Positions 1 through 7,435 of a stretch of DNA of 64,000 nt are shown here, piece after piece. Under the pieces are notes generated by a model. That model was not told the DNA's origin. It ran no database searches and was given only the letters and a program-made list of their open reading frames with translations. Location of the stretch: the NCBI RefSeq assembly GCF_018131005.1, contig NZ_JAFCJK010000006.1, positions 124,001 through 188,000 of the forward strand. Reading direction: 5' to 3'. The translations under genes were made by a program, and so were the position numbers. How positions within the stretch are numbered: position 1 is the first letter of the stretch; every line of letters begins with the position of its first letter. Origin of the DNA: Bradyrhizobium lablabi (GTDB lineage: Bacteria > Pseudomonadota > Alphaproteobacteria > Rhizobiales > Xanthobacteraceae).

Positions 1-1
1 C

Positions 2-67
2 GAAGACGAGCGGTGGGAGAAGGAAAGGGAAAGGCTGACGGCCGCGCTGCGCCGCGCTCGGGCCTAA
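2..67 (+). CDS. 3' end of an unidentified gene (partial)
   Basis: One frame is open from the window edge to a TAA at 65-67 and reads 21 residues rich in Glu, Arg and Ala, ending RRARA. The charged composition is typical of a helical or coiled-coil C-terminus. Only the tail is visible, so no function can be given. It points towards the next gene, which is on the other strand. Chance is possible because the open stretch is so short. Confidence 0.35.
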   Translation, partial: EDERWEKERERLTAALRRARA

Positions 68-130
68 AGCATCCGCGTCTGGCGAAGACGCGTCTCGGCG
101 CAAGAGCGAGTTGCTGGTGAAAGAAGCGAC

Positions 131-400
131 CTAGCGTTCGTCTGGCCGGCACTCCGGGCAGGTGTCGCCGATCGAATCAAGGACGTCGCGGACCTCCGCC
201 ACGGCTCCTTCCGCGGAGATGCCGGTCGGCGGGTCCTGCCGGGCGAGATCGATGGCGCGATCGCGGGCGTGCGGGTCGGCCCGGTCCTGCGCCCAACCGT
301 GCTCCTCGCATTCTCGGATGGCGCCGGCCTCGTTCAACACCGAGATGGCCCAGCCGCGCAGCGTGCGGATCGCCGGCCGTCGTTCCTTCGTCATCAGCAT
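131..400 (-). CDS. small conserved protein, copy 1 of a paralogous pair
   Basis: An 89-residue protein of unknown function. I start it at 400 (MLMTKERRPAIRTL) because AGGAG lies 8 bases upstream; a longer frame to 418 lacks a better site. It matches the protein at 4115-4375 along its whole length, sharing PAIRTLRGWAISVL, EAGAI.ECEEHGW, QDRADPHARDRA and the C-terminal SIGDTCPECRP. The CPEC pair could bind metal with the upstream Cys of ECEEHGW, but that is a guess. About 100 bases of upstream DNA are also similar to copy 2, so a whole transcription unit appears duplicated. No signal peptide or membrane segment is seen. Confidence 0.7.
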   Translation of the reverse strand: MLMTKERRPAIRTLRGWAISVLNEAGAIRECEEHGWAQDRADPHARDRAIDLARQDPPTGISAEGAVAEVRDVLDSIGDTCPECRPDER

Positions 401-528
401 CGAGATTACTCCTGCCAAGACGAATCCCTCCGACCGCCGGCGCGTTCCTTGGCGGTTAGCACGGGTCAGGGATTCCGAAATGCCGAGGCTCCGGCTAGTC
501 CACGTGTTCCATCGGGCTGTGCAGAACC

Positions 529-1257
529 CTATGTGGCCGACGCCGGGTCTTCCTTCTCACCGGTCGCGACGATTTGCAGCGCGCCGTCCGGAAGCGGTCG
601 CTGCAGCGTCTTGGCCTCGTCCCAAGGGGCGCGCATCCAGATGTCGCGCTCCTCGGCTGTCGTCAGAATAACGGGCATCGCCTTGGGATGCACGCGCTTC
701 ACCTCGGCGTTCGGCTCGGTGGTCAGGAACGCGTAGATGTCGGCGGTGACTTCGCCTTCCTTGGCTTTCCTGACGCTGGTCCAGTTGGTCCAGAGGCCGG
801 CGAACGCGAGCAGCGGCCGGGTCTCACTCGGAGCGAACCACACCGGTGTCTTTTTGCCGTCGATGGTGTCGTATTCGCTGAACGACGTGAACGGCACCAG
901 GCAGCGGTTCTCCGGATCAAGCCAACGCTTCCAATGCGCACTGGACACGTTGCGAATGTTGGTGGTTCCGGAATCCGGCTCCATCCGGAGGAGCTCCTTG
1001 AAGTCGATGGTCTTGCCCTTGGCCTGCAGCTTTTCCGCCCGCTTCTTCGTCGCGTCCATCAGCGCGCGCTGCGAGCCCGGCATGCCCCATCGCGCCATCG
1101 CGATCTCGCGTCCCTCCGCCGCGTTGCGTACGATCGGCGCCGGATAGTCGGGATAGATGCCGGGCATCGACGGGAGGTTGCCGACGCGGCTGTTGAGCGC
1201 ACCGAACAAGCGCCGGATCGCATCGACGTTCTTCGTCATCGAGTAGAGATTGCACAC
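529..1257 (-). CDS. SRAP (YedK/HMCES-like) abasic-site protein
   Basis: SRAP proteins crosslink through Cys2 to abasic sites in single-stranded DNA and shield them during replication. This 242-residue protein starts MCNLYSMTKN, so Met removal would expose Cys2; the start codon is GTG with GGAG upstream. Other family landmarks are RWGMP (about residue 56), SFSEYD (Glu128, aligned with the family GFYEW glutamate) and HPKAMPVIL (His190, aligned with HDRMPVIL). The usual NARAE motif is degenerate here, read as TTNIRNV near residue 98, so this is a divergent subfamily. It lies about 1.7 kb from dinB, which fits a damage-tolerance role. No obvious alphaproteobacterial LexA box was seen upstream. 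Confidence 0.85.
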   Translation of the reverse strand: MCNLYSMTKNVDAIRRLFGALNSRVGNLPSMPGIYPDYPAPIVRNAAEGREIAMARWGMPGSQRALMDATKKRAEKLQAKGKTIDFKELLRMEPDSGTTNIRNVSSAHWKRWLDPENRCLVPFTSFSEYDTIDGKKTPVWFAPSETRPLLAFAGLWTNWTSVRKAKEGEVTADIYAFLTTEPNAEVKRVHPKAMPVILTTAEERDIWMRAPWDEAKTLQRPLPDGALQIVATGEKEDPASAT

Positions 1258-1260
1258 AGG

Positions 1261-1761
1261 TCAAGTCTCCGGAGCGGCCTGGCGGGGTAGGGGCGTCAGT
1301 TGCAGGAGCGTGGCGGGCGGCCGGCGTCCGGCCTTAGCACATTTGCTGCAGCGAAGCCGGCTCGCTAGGTCGTGGACGGCAGTCGTCGGCGGGTGGCGCA
1401 GCGCTGTGAGATCGACCTCTCGCTTCGTCCGGCAGCGCGAGCATTCGATCTGGAGCCAACGGTGGCCTCCGTTCACGGCCTGATCGACCGTCGGCGAAGG
1501 ATCGATCGGGCCACCGTTGGCCCACATCTTCTCGTTCCATGACTCGCAGAGCAGCGCGTCGGCTTGGCGGATCAGCGCCTCGCCTTTGGCCCGGGCATCC
1601 GCCGCCTGTCCGGCGAGCATCGTCGTCATCGCGCGGGCTTTGCCCAACTCTTTCGAGGGCCTTTCGATCTCCTCCGGAGAGGGGCGTGGGGTGGTAGCGA
1701 GGAGCCATCCGAGCCTAGCGTGGTGTGCCGCTCGGCGCGCTATTCGAACGACGGCCAGCAA
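1261..1761 (-). CDS. hypothetical protein with two CxxC pairs
   Basis: Unknown function. The C-terminal half has IECSRCRTKREVDL and, about 35 residues on, LRCSKCAKAG followed by RRPPATLLQL. This looks like a four-Cys zinc-ribbon domain. The preceding part (about residues 28-75) is predicted helical and charged. The longest frame begins at a TTG at 1761; ATG codons at 1629 and 1620 are alternatives, so the N-terminus is uncertain. The far end overlaps the next gene by 22 bases, suggesting co-transcription. The domain resembles that of the neighbouring protein (CSRC then V, L, D and a later Cys), so the two are probably tandem relatives. Confidence 0.6.
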   Translation of the reverse strand: MLAVVRIARRAAHHARLGWLLATTPRPSPEEIERPSKELGKARAMTTMLAGQAADARAKGEALIRQADALLCESWNEKMWANGGPIDPSPTVDQAVNGGHRWLQIECSRCRTKREVDLTALRHPPTTAVHDLASRLRCSKCAKAGRRPPATLLQLTPLPRQAAPET

Positions 1762-2144
1762 CCGTCTTCCTCATGCCGTCCGGTGCGCTGCGTGCAGGTG
1801 TTGTTTAGTAGTTTTTGACCAACGTCCTTCCAGACGACGTGGGGGCCGTAGAGGCGGACGGCGTCGGCCTTCTGAATCTCAACGATCCTGGCGCAGCGGC
1901 TGCAGGAGACCCGCAGCACGTGGCGGCCGATCTCGGACAGGCTGCATTCCTGGACCAGTCTTTTGGCGCAAGCGGCGTCGGCGCGGGGGTCCTTGAAGAG
2001 CGCTTGCCAGTATGCGGAGGGCAAGTCGTCGGCTGGACCGACGGCCGGCGCCGGCGAGGCGTTTTTGCCGACGACAGGGGCGTTGGCCAGCTTCTGGATC
2101 TGTTTCATGGTCGGAAAGCGCCAACTAGCAGGCCGATCGGTCAT
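1740..2144 (-). CDS. hypothetical protein with CSRC motif, relative of the downstream gene
   Basis: A 134-residue reading from ATG 2144 (MTDRPASWRFPTMKQIQ); the ATG at 2108 is an alternative and neither has a clear ribosome site. After an Ala/Pro-rich linker comes DLPSAYWQALFKDPRADA, then LRVSCSRCARIVEIQKADAV and a tail with single cysteines (NTCTQR, DGCWPSFE). The domain layout copies the 1261-1761 protein, but the second CxxC is eroded to a lone Cys, so metal binding may be lost or altered. It overlaps the downstream gene. Function unknown. Confidence 0.6.
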   Translation of the reverse strand: MTDRPASWRFPTMKQIQKLANAPVVGKNASPAPAVGPADDLPSAYWQALFKDPRADAACAKRLVQECSLSEIGRHVLRVSCSRCARIVEIQKADAVRLYGPHVVWKDVGQKLLNNTCTQRTGRHEEDGCWPSFE

Positions 2145-2415
2145 GACCACGATTATAGAACATAACAAGAACAAGTCGAGCCCGCCCGTTCGAAAATGTC
2201 GCCTGTGGGAGGGTGGATGAATCGGTCGTCCTGTTCGCCTCGAGGCCGAGTGCCGAGTATGGATCAGGCCGCCGCGAAGCCATCCGCGGGGGTCCGGAGA
2301 ACGTCGGCTTAGGTGGACTGATGTCCGGGGGATCGGTGGTGCTTCAAGAAAACGCGAATTTTGCAGATCGCCTTGCTGTGGCTCAACGCGTGATAGAGTA
2401 CTGGGGGACGCTTCG

Positions 2416-2883
2416 ATGACCTTCACGATCGGCATCATCTCGAATACGCACGGCGTGCTTAGGCCGGAGGCTCTTCGCATGCTGGCTCATGTCGATCACA
2501 TCATTCACGGCGGCGACATCGGCGATCCCGAGATCATTACCGCGCTACGGAGGATTGCCCCCGTCACGGCGATCAGAGGGAACGTGGACACGGGCGCGTG
2601 GGCCACTGCCTTTGCCGATACCGAGTTCGTGCAGCTCGCTGGACGTCTGATCTATGTTCTGCATGACCTGAACACCCTGCAGATCGATCCTGTAGCTGAG
2701 GGGATCGATGTCATTGTTTCCGGGCACTCCCACGTGCCGAGGATCAATACCGAAAACGGCTTGCTCTACGTGAATCCCGGAAGCGCCGGGCGCCGACGCT
2801 TCAATCTGCCGATCACCCTTGCAAACCTCGAAGTCACGCCCGACGGACTGAACCCGATCATCCACGATCTTGAAGTCGGATAG
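2416..2883 (+). CDS. YfcE/MJ0936-type metallophosphoesterase with altered ligand
   Basis: A calcineurin-like phosphoesterase of about the usual 155 residues for the YfcE group, which hydrolyses phosphodiesters using two metal ions. Seen in order: GIISNTHG (residues 6-13), HGGDIGD (31-37), RGNVD (54-58), LHD (82-84) and GHSHVP (103-108), with NPGS near the end. The first motif is normally SDTHG, so the Asp that helps hold the first metal is Asn10 here; the other ligands are present. GGGG lies just upstream of the ATG. It converges on dinB. Activity may be changed; the physiological substrate is unknown. Confidence 0.85.
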   Translation: MTFTIGIISNTHGVLRPEALRMLAHVDHIIHGGDIGDPEIITALRRIAPVTAIRGNVDTGAWATAFADTEFVQLAGRLIYVLHDLNTLQIDPVAEGIDVIVSGHSHVPRINTENGLLYVNPGSAGRRRFNLPITLANLEVTPDGLNPIIHDLEVG

Positions 2884-2953
2884 GTCGAGCGCGTCACAGC
2901 CAGGTGGAAATTCCAACGTCTCGCGAAGGAGTGCACGCGCATCATGTGCTGCG

Positions 2954-4063
2954 TCAGATGGGCAGATCGAGCTGAGGTACGGCTTCGTCGTCAACCTGCG
3001 TTTGCAGCGAGGACAGGGACACGCCTAGCAGGCGGACTGACTTGGGGAAGGGCATGTCTGCCTGCAGCAGGGCGACCGCCAAGCTCTCCAAGTCGTGCCG
3101 GCTCGACACGATCGTCGGGACTGAGCGGCTCCGCGTGATGATCTCAAAATCGAAGAATTTGATCTTGAGCGTCACGGTCCTACCCCGGTTGCCGGTGCTC
3201 TCACAGTGGCGCCAAATTTTGTCGATCAGCGGCCGAAGCTCGGCGACCATGGCGTCGAAAGTCGTGAGGTCGGCCGAGAACGTGTTCTCCGCGCCGATGG
3301 ACTTGCGAATACGATTGGCGCGGACGGGCCGGTCGTCGACCCCGCGCGAAATCCAGTAGTAGTAGGTGCCCGACTTGCCGAAATTGGCGTTCATGAACTC
3401 CAGCGTCTGATTGCGAATGTCCATTCCGGTGAAGATGCCGAGGCCGTTCATCTTCGCGCTCGTGGCTGGACCGATGCCGTGAAATTTGCCGACCGGCAAC
3501 GCTTCGACGAAGCTCGGTCCCATCTCTGGAGAGATCACGTATTGCCCGTTTGGCTTGCGGTGATCGGAGGCCAGCTTAGCCAGGAATTTGTTGTAGCTGA
3601 TCCCCGCAGAAGCGTTGAGGCCGGTCTCGGCCTTGATCTTTTCGCGGATCCGCAGCGCAACGTCGCGAGCGAGGGGAATGCCTTGCAGGTTCTCGGTCAC
3701 ATCGAGATAGGCTTCGTCCAGCGACAGCGGCTCGATGATGAGGGTGTGCTCGGCGAAAATCTCGCGGATTTGCCGGCTGATGGCCTTGTAGACTTCGAAA
3801 CGCGGCTTCACAAAGATCAGGTCTGGACACTGCCGTTTCGCAGTAACCGAAGGCATCGCAGACCGCACGCCGAACTTCCGGGCTTCGTAGCTCGCAGCGG
3901 CGACGACGCCGCGCTGCTCAGAGCCGCCGACCGCAACGGGTCTGCCGCGCAGGTCCGGATTGTCCCGCTGCTCGACCGACGCATAGAAGGCGTCCATGTC
4001 GATGTGGATGATCTTGCGATGCGGCGCCGTCGAAATGCCTCGCTCTGGACCGGGTGAAGCCAT
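2954..4063 (-). CDS. dinB: DNA polymerase IV (Y-family translesion polymerase)
   Basis: DinB copies past damaged bases at the cost of fidelity. The 369-residue protein has HIDMDAFYASVE at about 20-31 (metal-binding Asp22 and the Phe-Tyr steric gate region), RPVAVGG, a palm motif SLDEAYLDVTE at about 114-124 (Asp116, Glu117), the helix-hairpin-helix KFHGIGPATSAKMNGLGI and a little-finger domain ending SLSSLQTQ. I use ATG 4063 rather than the TTG at 4093. Length is normal. The C-terminus ends AVPQLDLPI, and QLDLPI may serve as the beta-clamp motif (QLxLF type). It sits with a SRAP gene in a small repair island; Bradyrhizobium genomes usually carry further dinB copies. Confidence 0.95.
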   Translation of the reverse strand: MASPGPERGISTAPHRKIIHIDMDAFYASVEQRDNPDLRGRPVAVGGSEQRGVVAAASYEARKFGVRSAMPSVTAKRQCPDLIFVKPRFEVYKAISRQIREIFAEHTLIIEPLSLDEAYLDVTENLQGIPLARDVALRIREKIKAETGLNASAGISYNKFLAKLASDHRKPNGQYVISPEMGPSFVEALPVGKFHGIGPATSAKMNGLGIFTGMDIRNQTLEFMNANFGKSGTYYYWISRGVDDRPVRANRIRKSIGAENTFSADLTTFDAMVAELRPLIDKIWRHCESTGNRGRTVTLKIKFFDFEIITRSRSVPTIVSSRHDLESLAVALLQADMPFPKSVRLLGVSLSSLQTQVDDEAVPQLDLPI

Positions 4064-4114
4064 GCGACCATTGTACAGGGAGCCAACTGCCAAGTCGCGG
4101 CGGCGTACTGGTCC

Positions 4115-4375
4115 TCAATCCGAAGGCCGGCACTCCGGGCATGTGTCGCCGATGGAGTCCAGCACCCCGGCGATCTCGATGGCAGCCGCCTCCGGAGAAA
4201 CCCCGGCCGGCGGATCCCGGCGGGCGATATCGAAGGCGCGGTCGCGAGCGTGCGGGTCGGCTCGATCCTGCTTCCAGCCGTGCTCCTCGCATTCATGGAT
4301 GGCGCCGGCTTCATCGAGCACCGAGATGGCCCAGCCCCGCAGCGTTCGGATAGCGGGCCGTCTAAACATCAACAT
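4115..4375 (-). CDS. small conserved protein, copy 2 of a paralogous pair
   Basis: An 86-residue paralogue of the 131-400 protein, starting MLMFRRPAIRTL at ATG 4375 with AAGGAG six bases upstream, which decides this start over 4417. Shared blocks are RTLRGWAISVL, EAGAI.ECEEHGW, QDRADPHARDRA, DPPAG and VLDSIGDTCPECRP. Upstream DNA is also conserved: CGGTTAGC near 4427 and TCCACGTGTT near 4473 lie at the same distances from the start as in copy 1 (453 and 500). The function is unknown. The pair flanks the SRAP-DinB group in direct orientation. Confidence 0.7.
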   Translation of the reverse strand: MLMFRRPAIRTLRGWAISVLDEAGAIHECEEHGWKQDRADPHARDRAFDIARRDPPAGVSPEAAAIEIAGVLDSIGDTCPECRPSD

Positions 4376-5177
4376 TGATAGCTCCTTGCCGGTAGGGAAT
4401 CCGCCGCGTCCGGCCATCGTTCCGGCCGGTTAGCGCAGGGCAGGGATTCGCAACTGAGGCAGCTGCAGATTGTCCACGTGTTGCGCCTTCCCGTGCACCA
4501 ATCTAGGCGGCCAGCGCGAGGTCTTCCTTCTTGCTGGTCGCCAAGGCCGGAATGGAAACGGCTACAAGACGAGACGACCGCCTCCTTGGTGGCTATCGAG
4601 ACAGCGGCGCGGAGTAGTTGGAACGGCGCAGATCGCGCTCCACATCCAAAAGCTAGTCGAAGCCGCACCTGCATTTCGGTTGCGCGCCAAAACCGCGCTC
4701 ATGCGCCGGCGCGCGCTGGTCGCTCGGATTAGAACCTGCTTATAGGCATGCACTGCCTTCGGCAGGTGTCGACATGTCGACCGCGGTGATGATCATCATC
4801 ATCGGCAGCACCAGCATCAGCACCACGATCGAGATGATCATGATCAGCATGCCGATAATGATGATCTCATCGACGCCGAAACCGCTGCTGCTGGGGATAG
4901 CCGCTCCCGACGGGACGCGCGGCCGATCTCGCAGATCAAGGTGCCGATCGACGATTGTCGATGTCGCCGACAGAGAGGTGCAGAAGCCACTATGGGGTGC
5001 TTCAGGGCACTTACGGTTGCCAGAAAGGCCGTCGTACGAGGATTCTTGATCGGGTGCTATATTACCACAAATACTGCCAAGTGGGCAGTTGAAAAGCGGG
5101 TGATCTGGCCAAGCTGCGATCTCATGGAACCCTAAGGAGGCCTCCAAAACAGGGTCTGTGTTATGGCTTTATTCAAT
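4376..5177. other. about 800 bases with no convincing gene
   Basis: The first 110 bases are the conserved upstream region of copy 2. From 4787 to 4868 the DNA is built from ATGATCATC-like triplets and reads as Ile/Met-rich hydrophobic sequence on both strands, for example EIIIIGMLIMIISIVV on the minus strand. Frames here have no good ribosome site and none of the composition of neighbouring genes. The end of the stretch becomes AT-rich ahead of the fic gene. A decayed gene or a small membrane protein cannot be excluded. Confidence 0.5.
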
Positions 5178-5219
5178 AAACCTAATTATAAATAGCAAAA
5201 CAGGCATCAAATTAGGTTT
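5178..5219. promoter_or_regulatory. inverted repeat, candidate operator of fic
   Basis: AAACCTAATT at 5178-5187 and its exact complement AATTAGGTTT at 5210-5219 face each other across a 22-base AT-rich spacer. The right arm ends three bases before the fic ATG at 5223, so a bound protein would block translation start and probably the promoter. The half-site spacing is about three helical turns. The Fic protein itself has a C-terminal winged helix, so self-binding is a reasonable inference. Confidence 0.55.
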
Positions 5220-5222
5220 GCC

Positions 5223-6437
5223 ATGAAGCGCAGCGATCTCAGTCACGCGATCCGGGAGACCCTGAAGCGGCTTCCTGCGCCCTATGCCTCCCATTATGGG
5301 ATCATTCCGCCGCCACCTCCAGAGGATGGCGTCCCGATTGCCCAGGCAGCGAAGGCACTCGACGATGCCCGAGGGGCGCTGGGAAAGATTGACACCATCG
5401 CAGCGCAGATGAAGGACCCCTATATCGTCAGTCGGATCCTGACCCGTCGAGAGGCGGTGAGTTCGTCGTCGATCGAGGGCACCCAAAGCACGCTCGACGA
5501 GATCCTGTCGGTCGAGGAGACGGGCGGCGACGATGCCGAGGACGCCGCGCGCCAAGTGCGCAATTACGCCGTCGCGCTCGACGATTTCATCCCGATGGCG
5601 GCGAAAGACGGAGACCGCATCTTCACGATCGAGCTGGTGAAGGATCTGCATCGCGCGGTCATGAAGGACGATCCCGACTACCAGGACGTTCCGGGCGAAT
5701 TCCGCACGCGCGTCGTGTGGATCGGTGGAGGCGGCAACATCGCATATTCGAGTATGAATCCGCCACCGCCCGACGACGTGCCGGGCTGTCTCGCCCAGAC
5801 GGTCGACTACCTCCGTAACGAGGGAATGCAGCAGATGACCCAGGGCCTCATCACCCGGATGGCCATCGCCCATACTCATTTCGAGGCGGTCCACCCGTTT
5901 CGCGACGGCAACGGTCGCGTCGGTCGCCTGCTTCTTCCGCTGATGATGGCGGCGGAGAAGCACGTGCCTCTCTACCTGTCGCCGTATATCGAGGCGAAGA
6001 AGGGCGCCTACTACTCATCGTTGAAGGACGCGCAGCAGCGGCTCGACTGGCAGCCGATCATTGCCTTCATGGCGGACGCCGTGACCGGAACGGTCGATGA
6101 GCTCATGAAGACGCGCACGGCACTGACCGAGCTTTCCGATCGGTGGAGCGATCGTCGCAAGTTCAGAAAGGGGTCGGCCGCCGCGCGTGCGCTCGAAGAA
6201 CTGCCCCACTATCCGGTCGTTACCGCCAAAAGGCTCGGCGAACTCCTCGGAATAAGTCCTCCTCAGGCGCACCAGGCTATCGCGCAGTTGGAGGAGGCGG
6301 GTATCCTCGCGGAGCGCACAGGCTACTCACGCAACCGCATCTACGCTGCAAGCGAGGCGCTGAACATCATCAACCGCCCGTTCGGCGAAGAGCCCATCTT
6401 GCCCGCCGAAGGGGCGCCGGACGCGACCGCGGAATGA
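5223..6437 (+). CDS. Fic family AMP-transferase with C-terminal winged helix
   Basis: Fic enzymes transfer AMP from ATP to hydroxyl groups of target proteins. The 404-residue protein has the full core motif HPFRDGNGRVGR at 224-235 and the flap around PGEFRTRVVWIGG (157-169). The N-terminal helix contains SSSIEGT (about 81-87), matching the class II inhibitory motif (S/T)xxxE(G/N), with Glu85 the likely inhibitory residue. About 310-390 looks like a winged helix (VVTAKRLGELLGISPPQAHQA). No antitoxin-like partner gene is adjacent, which fits the self-inhibited single-protein class. The palindrome ending three bases before the ATG suggests autoregulation. Its target is unknown. Confidence 0.9.
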   Translation: MKRSDLSHAIRETLKRLPAPYASHYGIIPPPPPEDGVPIAQAAKALDDARGALGKIDTIAAQMKDPYIVSRILTRREAVSSSSIEGTQSTLDEILSVEETGGDDAEDAARQVRNYAVALDDFIPMAAKDGDRIFTIELVKDLHRAVMKDDPDYQDVPGEFRTRVVWIGGGGNIAYSSMNPPPPDDVPGCLAQTVDYLRNEGMQQMTQGLITRMAIAHTHFEAVHPFRDGNGRVGRLLLPLMMAAEKHVPLYLSPYIEAKKGAYYSSLKDAQQRLDWQPIIAFMADAVTGTVDELMKTRTALTELSDRWSDRRKFRKGSAAARALEELPHYPVVTAKRLGELLGISPPQAHQAIAQLEEAGILAERTGYSRNRIYAASEALNIINRPFGEEPILPAEGAPDATAE

Positions 6438-6540
6438 GTTCCCTGCTGGGTTGGCGCGCACGCAGCCTATCGCGTTGCCAACCTGGTATCTTGGGCGAAA
6501 GAGAAAGGCATCGACCTCTCCTAGATCACGCCACCGCTTT

Positions 6541-6597
6541 GCCAAGACTTAATTGTCGAGCCAAAACTTAATTGTCTAGCCAAGACTTAATTGTCGC
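6541..6597. repeat. three tandem 19-bp repeats
   Basis: Three adjacent 19-base units at 6541-6559, 6560-6578 and 6579-6597 share GCCAARACTTAATTGTC and differ at only a few positions. The minus-strand reading is GACAATTAAGTYTTGGC. They lie between the ends of the convergent fic and sdhB genes, 34 bases from the sdhB stop. Regularly spaced repeats of this size are typical of transposase-binding sites at the ends of Mu/Tn7/Tn402-type elements, so this could be an orphan transposon end. That is inference; no transposase is nearby. Confidence 0.85.
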
Positions 6598-6630
6598 CAG
6601 ACACCTGACGCCCGGCAAGCGAACACCCGC

Positions 6631-7416
6631 TCAGACCTGGCGTTCGACCAGCTTGAACTTCAGCTCGGCAATCGCCTCGGAGGGGTTGAGGCCCTTCGGG
6701 CATGCCTTGGCGCAGTTCATGATCGTGTGACACCGATAGAGGCGGAACGGATCCTCGAGATTGTCGAGCCGCTCGCCGGTCGCCTCGTCGCGCGAGTCGG
6801 TGACCCAGCGCGTCGCCTGCAACAGCGCGGCGGGGCCGAGGAAGCGGTCGCTGTTCCACCAGTAGCTCGGGCAGGAGGTCGAGCAGCAGGCGCAGAGGAT
6901 GCATTCATAGAGGCCGTCGAGCTTCTCGCGGTCCTCGTGACTCTGCCTCCATTCCTTCTGCGGCGTCGGCGTGGTGGTCTTCAGCCACGGCTCGATCGAG
7001 GCGTATTGGGCGTAGAAGTTGGTGAGGTCGGGGACGAGGTCCTTCACGACCGGCTGGTGCGGCAGCGGATTGATCTTCACCGCGCCGCCCGAGGCCACGT
7101 CGTGCATCGACTTGGTGCAGGCAAGCGTGTTCTGGCCGTCGATGTTCATCGCGCAGGAGCCGCACACCCCCTCGCGGCAGGAGCGGCGGAACGTCAGCGT
7201 CGGATCGATGTGGTTCTTGATCCAGATCAGTCCATCGAGCACCATCGGGCCGCAATCATGAACATCGACATAGTAGGTATCGACGCTCGGGTTCTTGCCG
7301 TCGTCTGGATTCCAGCGATACACCCTGAATTCGCGGGTTTCCGTCGCGCCTGCCGGCTTCGGCCAGGTCTTGCCGCCGCTGATCCTGGAATTCTTCGGAA
7401 GTGCGAATTCAACCAT
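6631..7416 (-). CDS. sdhB: succinate dehydrogenase iron-sulfur subunit
   Basis: SdhB carries electrons from the FAD of SdhA to ubiquinone in complex II on the cytoplasmic side of the inner membrane. The 261-residue protein has the [2Fe-2S] set SCREGVCGSC (Cys80, 85, 88) plus Cys100. The C-terminal ferredoxin-like cysteines lie in ECILCACCSTSCP (172-182) and RCHTIMNCAKACP (229-239), for the [4Fe-4S] and [3Fe-4S] clusters. Length is normal. It is the last gene of sdhCDAB, 19 bases after sdhA. No clear terminator follows; the 19-bp repeats begin 34 bases beyond the stop. Confidence 0.98.
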   Translation of the reverse strand: MVEFALPKNSRISGGKTWPKPAGATETREFRVYRWNPDDGKNPSVDTYYVDVHDCGPMVLDGLIWIKNHIDPTLTFRRSCREGVCGSCAMNIDGQNTLACTKSMHDVASGGAVKINPLPHQPVVKDLVPDLTNFYAQYASIEPWLKTTTPTPQKEWRQSHEDREKLDGLYECILCACCSTSCPSYWWNSDRFLGPAALLQATRWVTDSRDEATGERLDNLEDPFRLYRCHTIMNCAKACPKGLNPSEAIAELKFKLVERQV

Positions 7417-7435
7417 GCCTGCCTAGCTTTCGTTC

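Noticed and set aside
2213..2419. 68-codon frame overlapping the phosphoesterase start by ATGA
   Set aside because: The coupling-like overlap is suggestive, but the sequence has no ribosome site, odd composition and no recognisable similarity.
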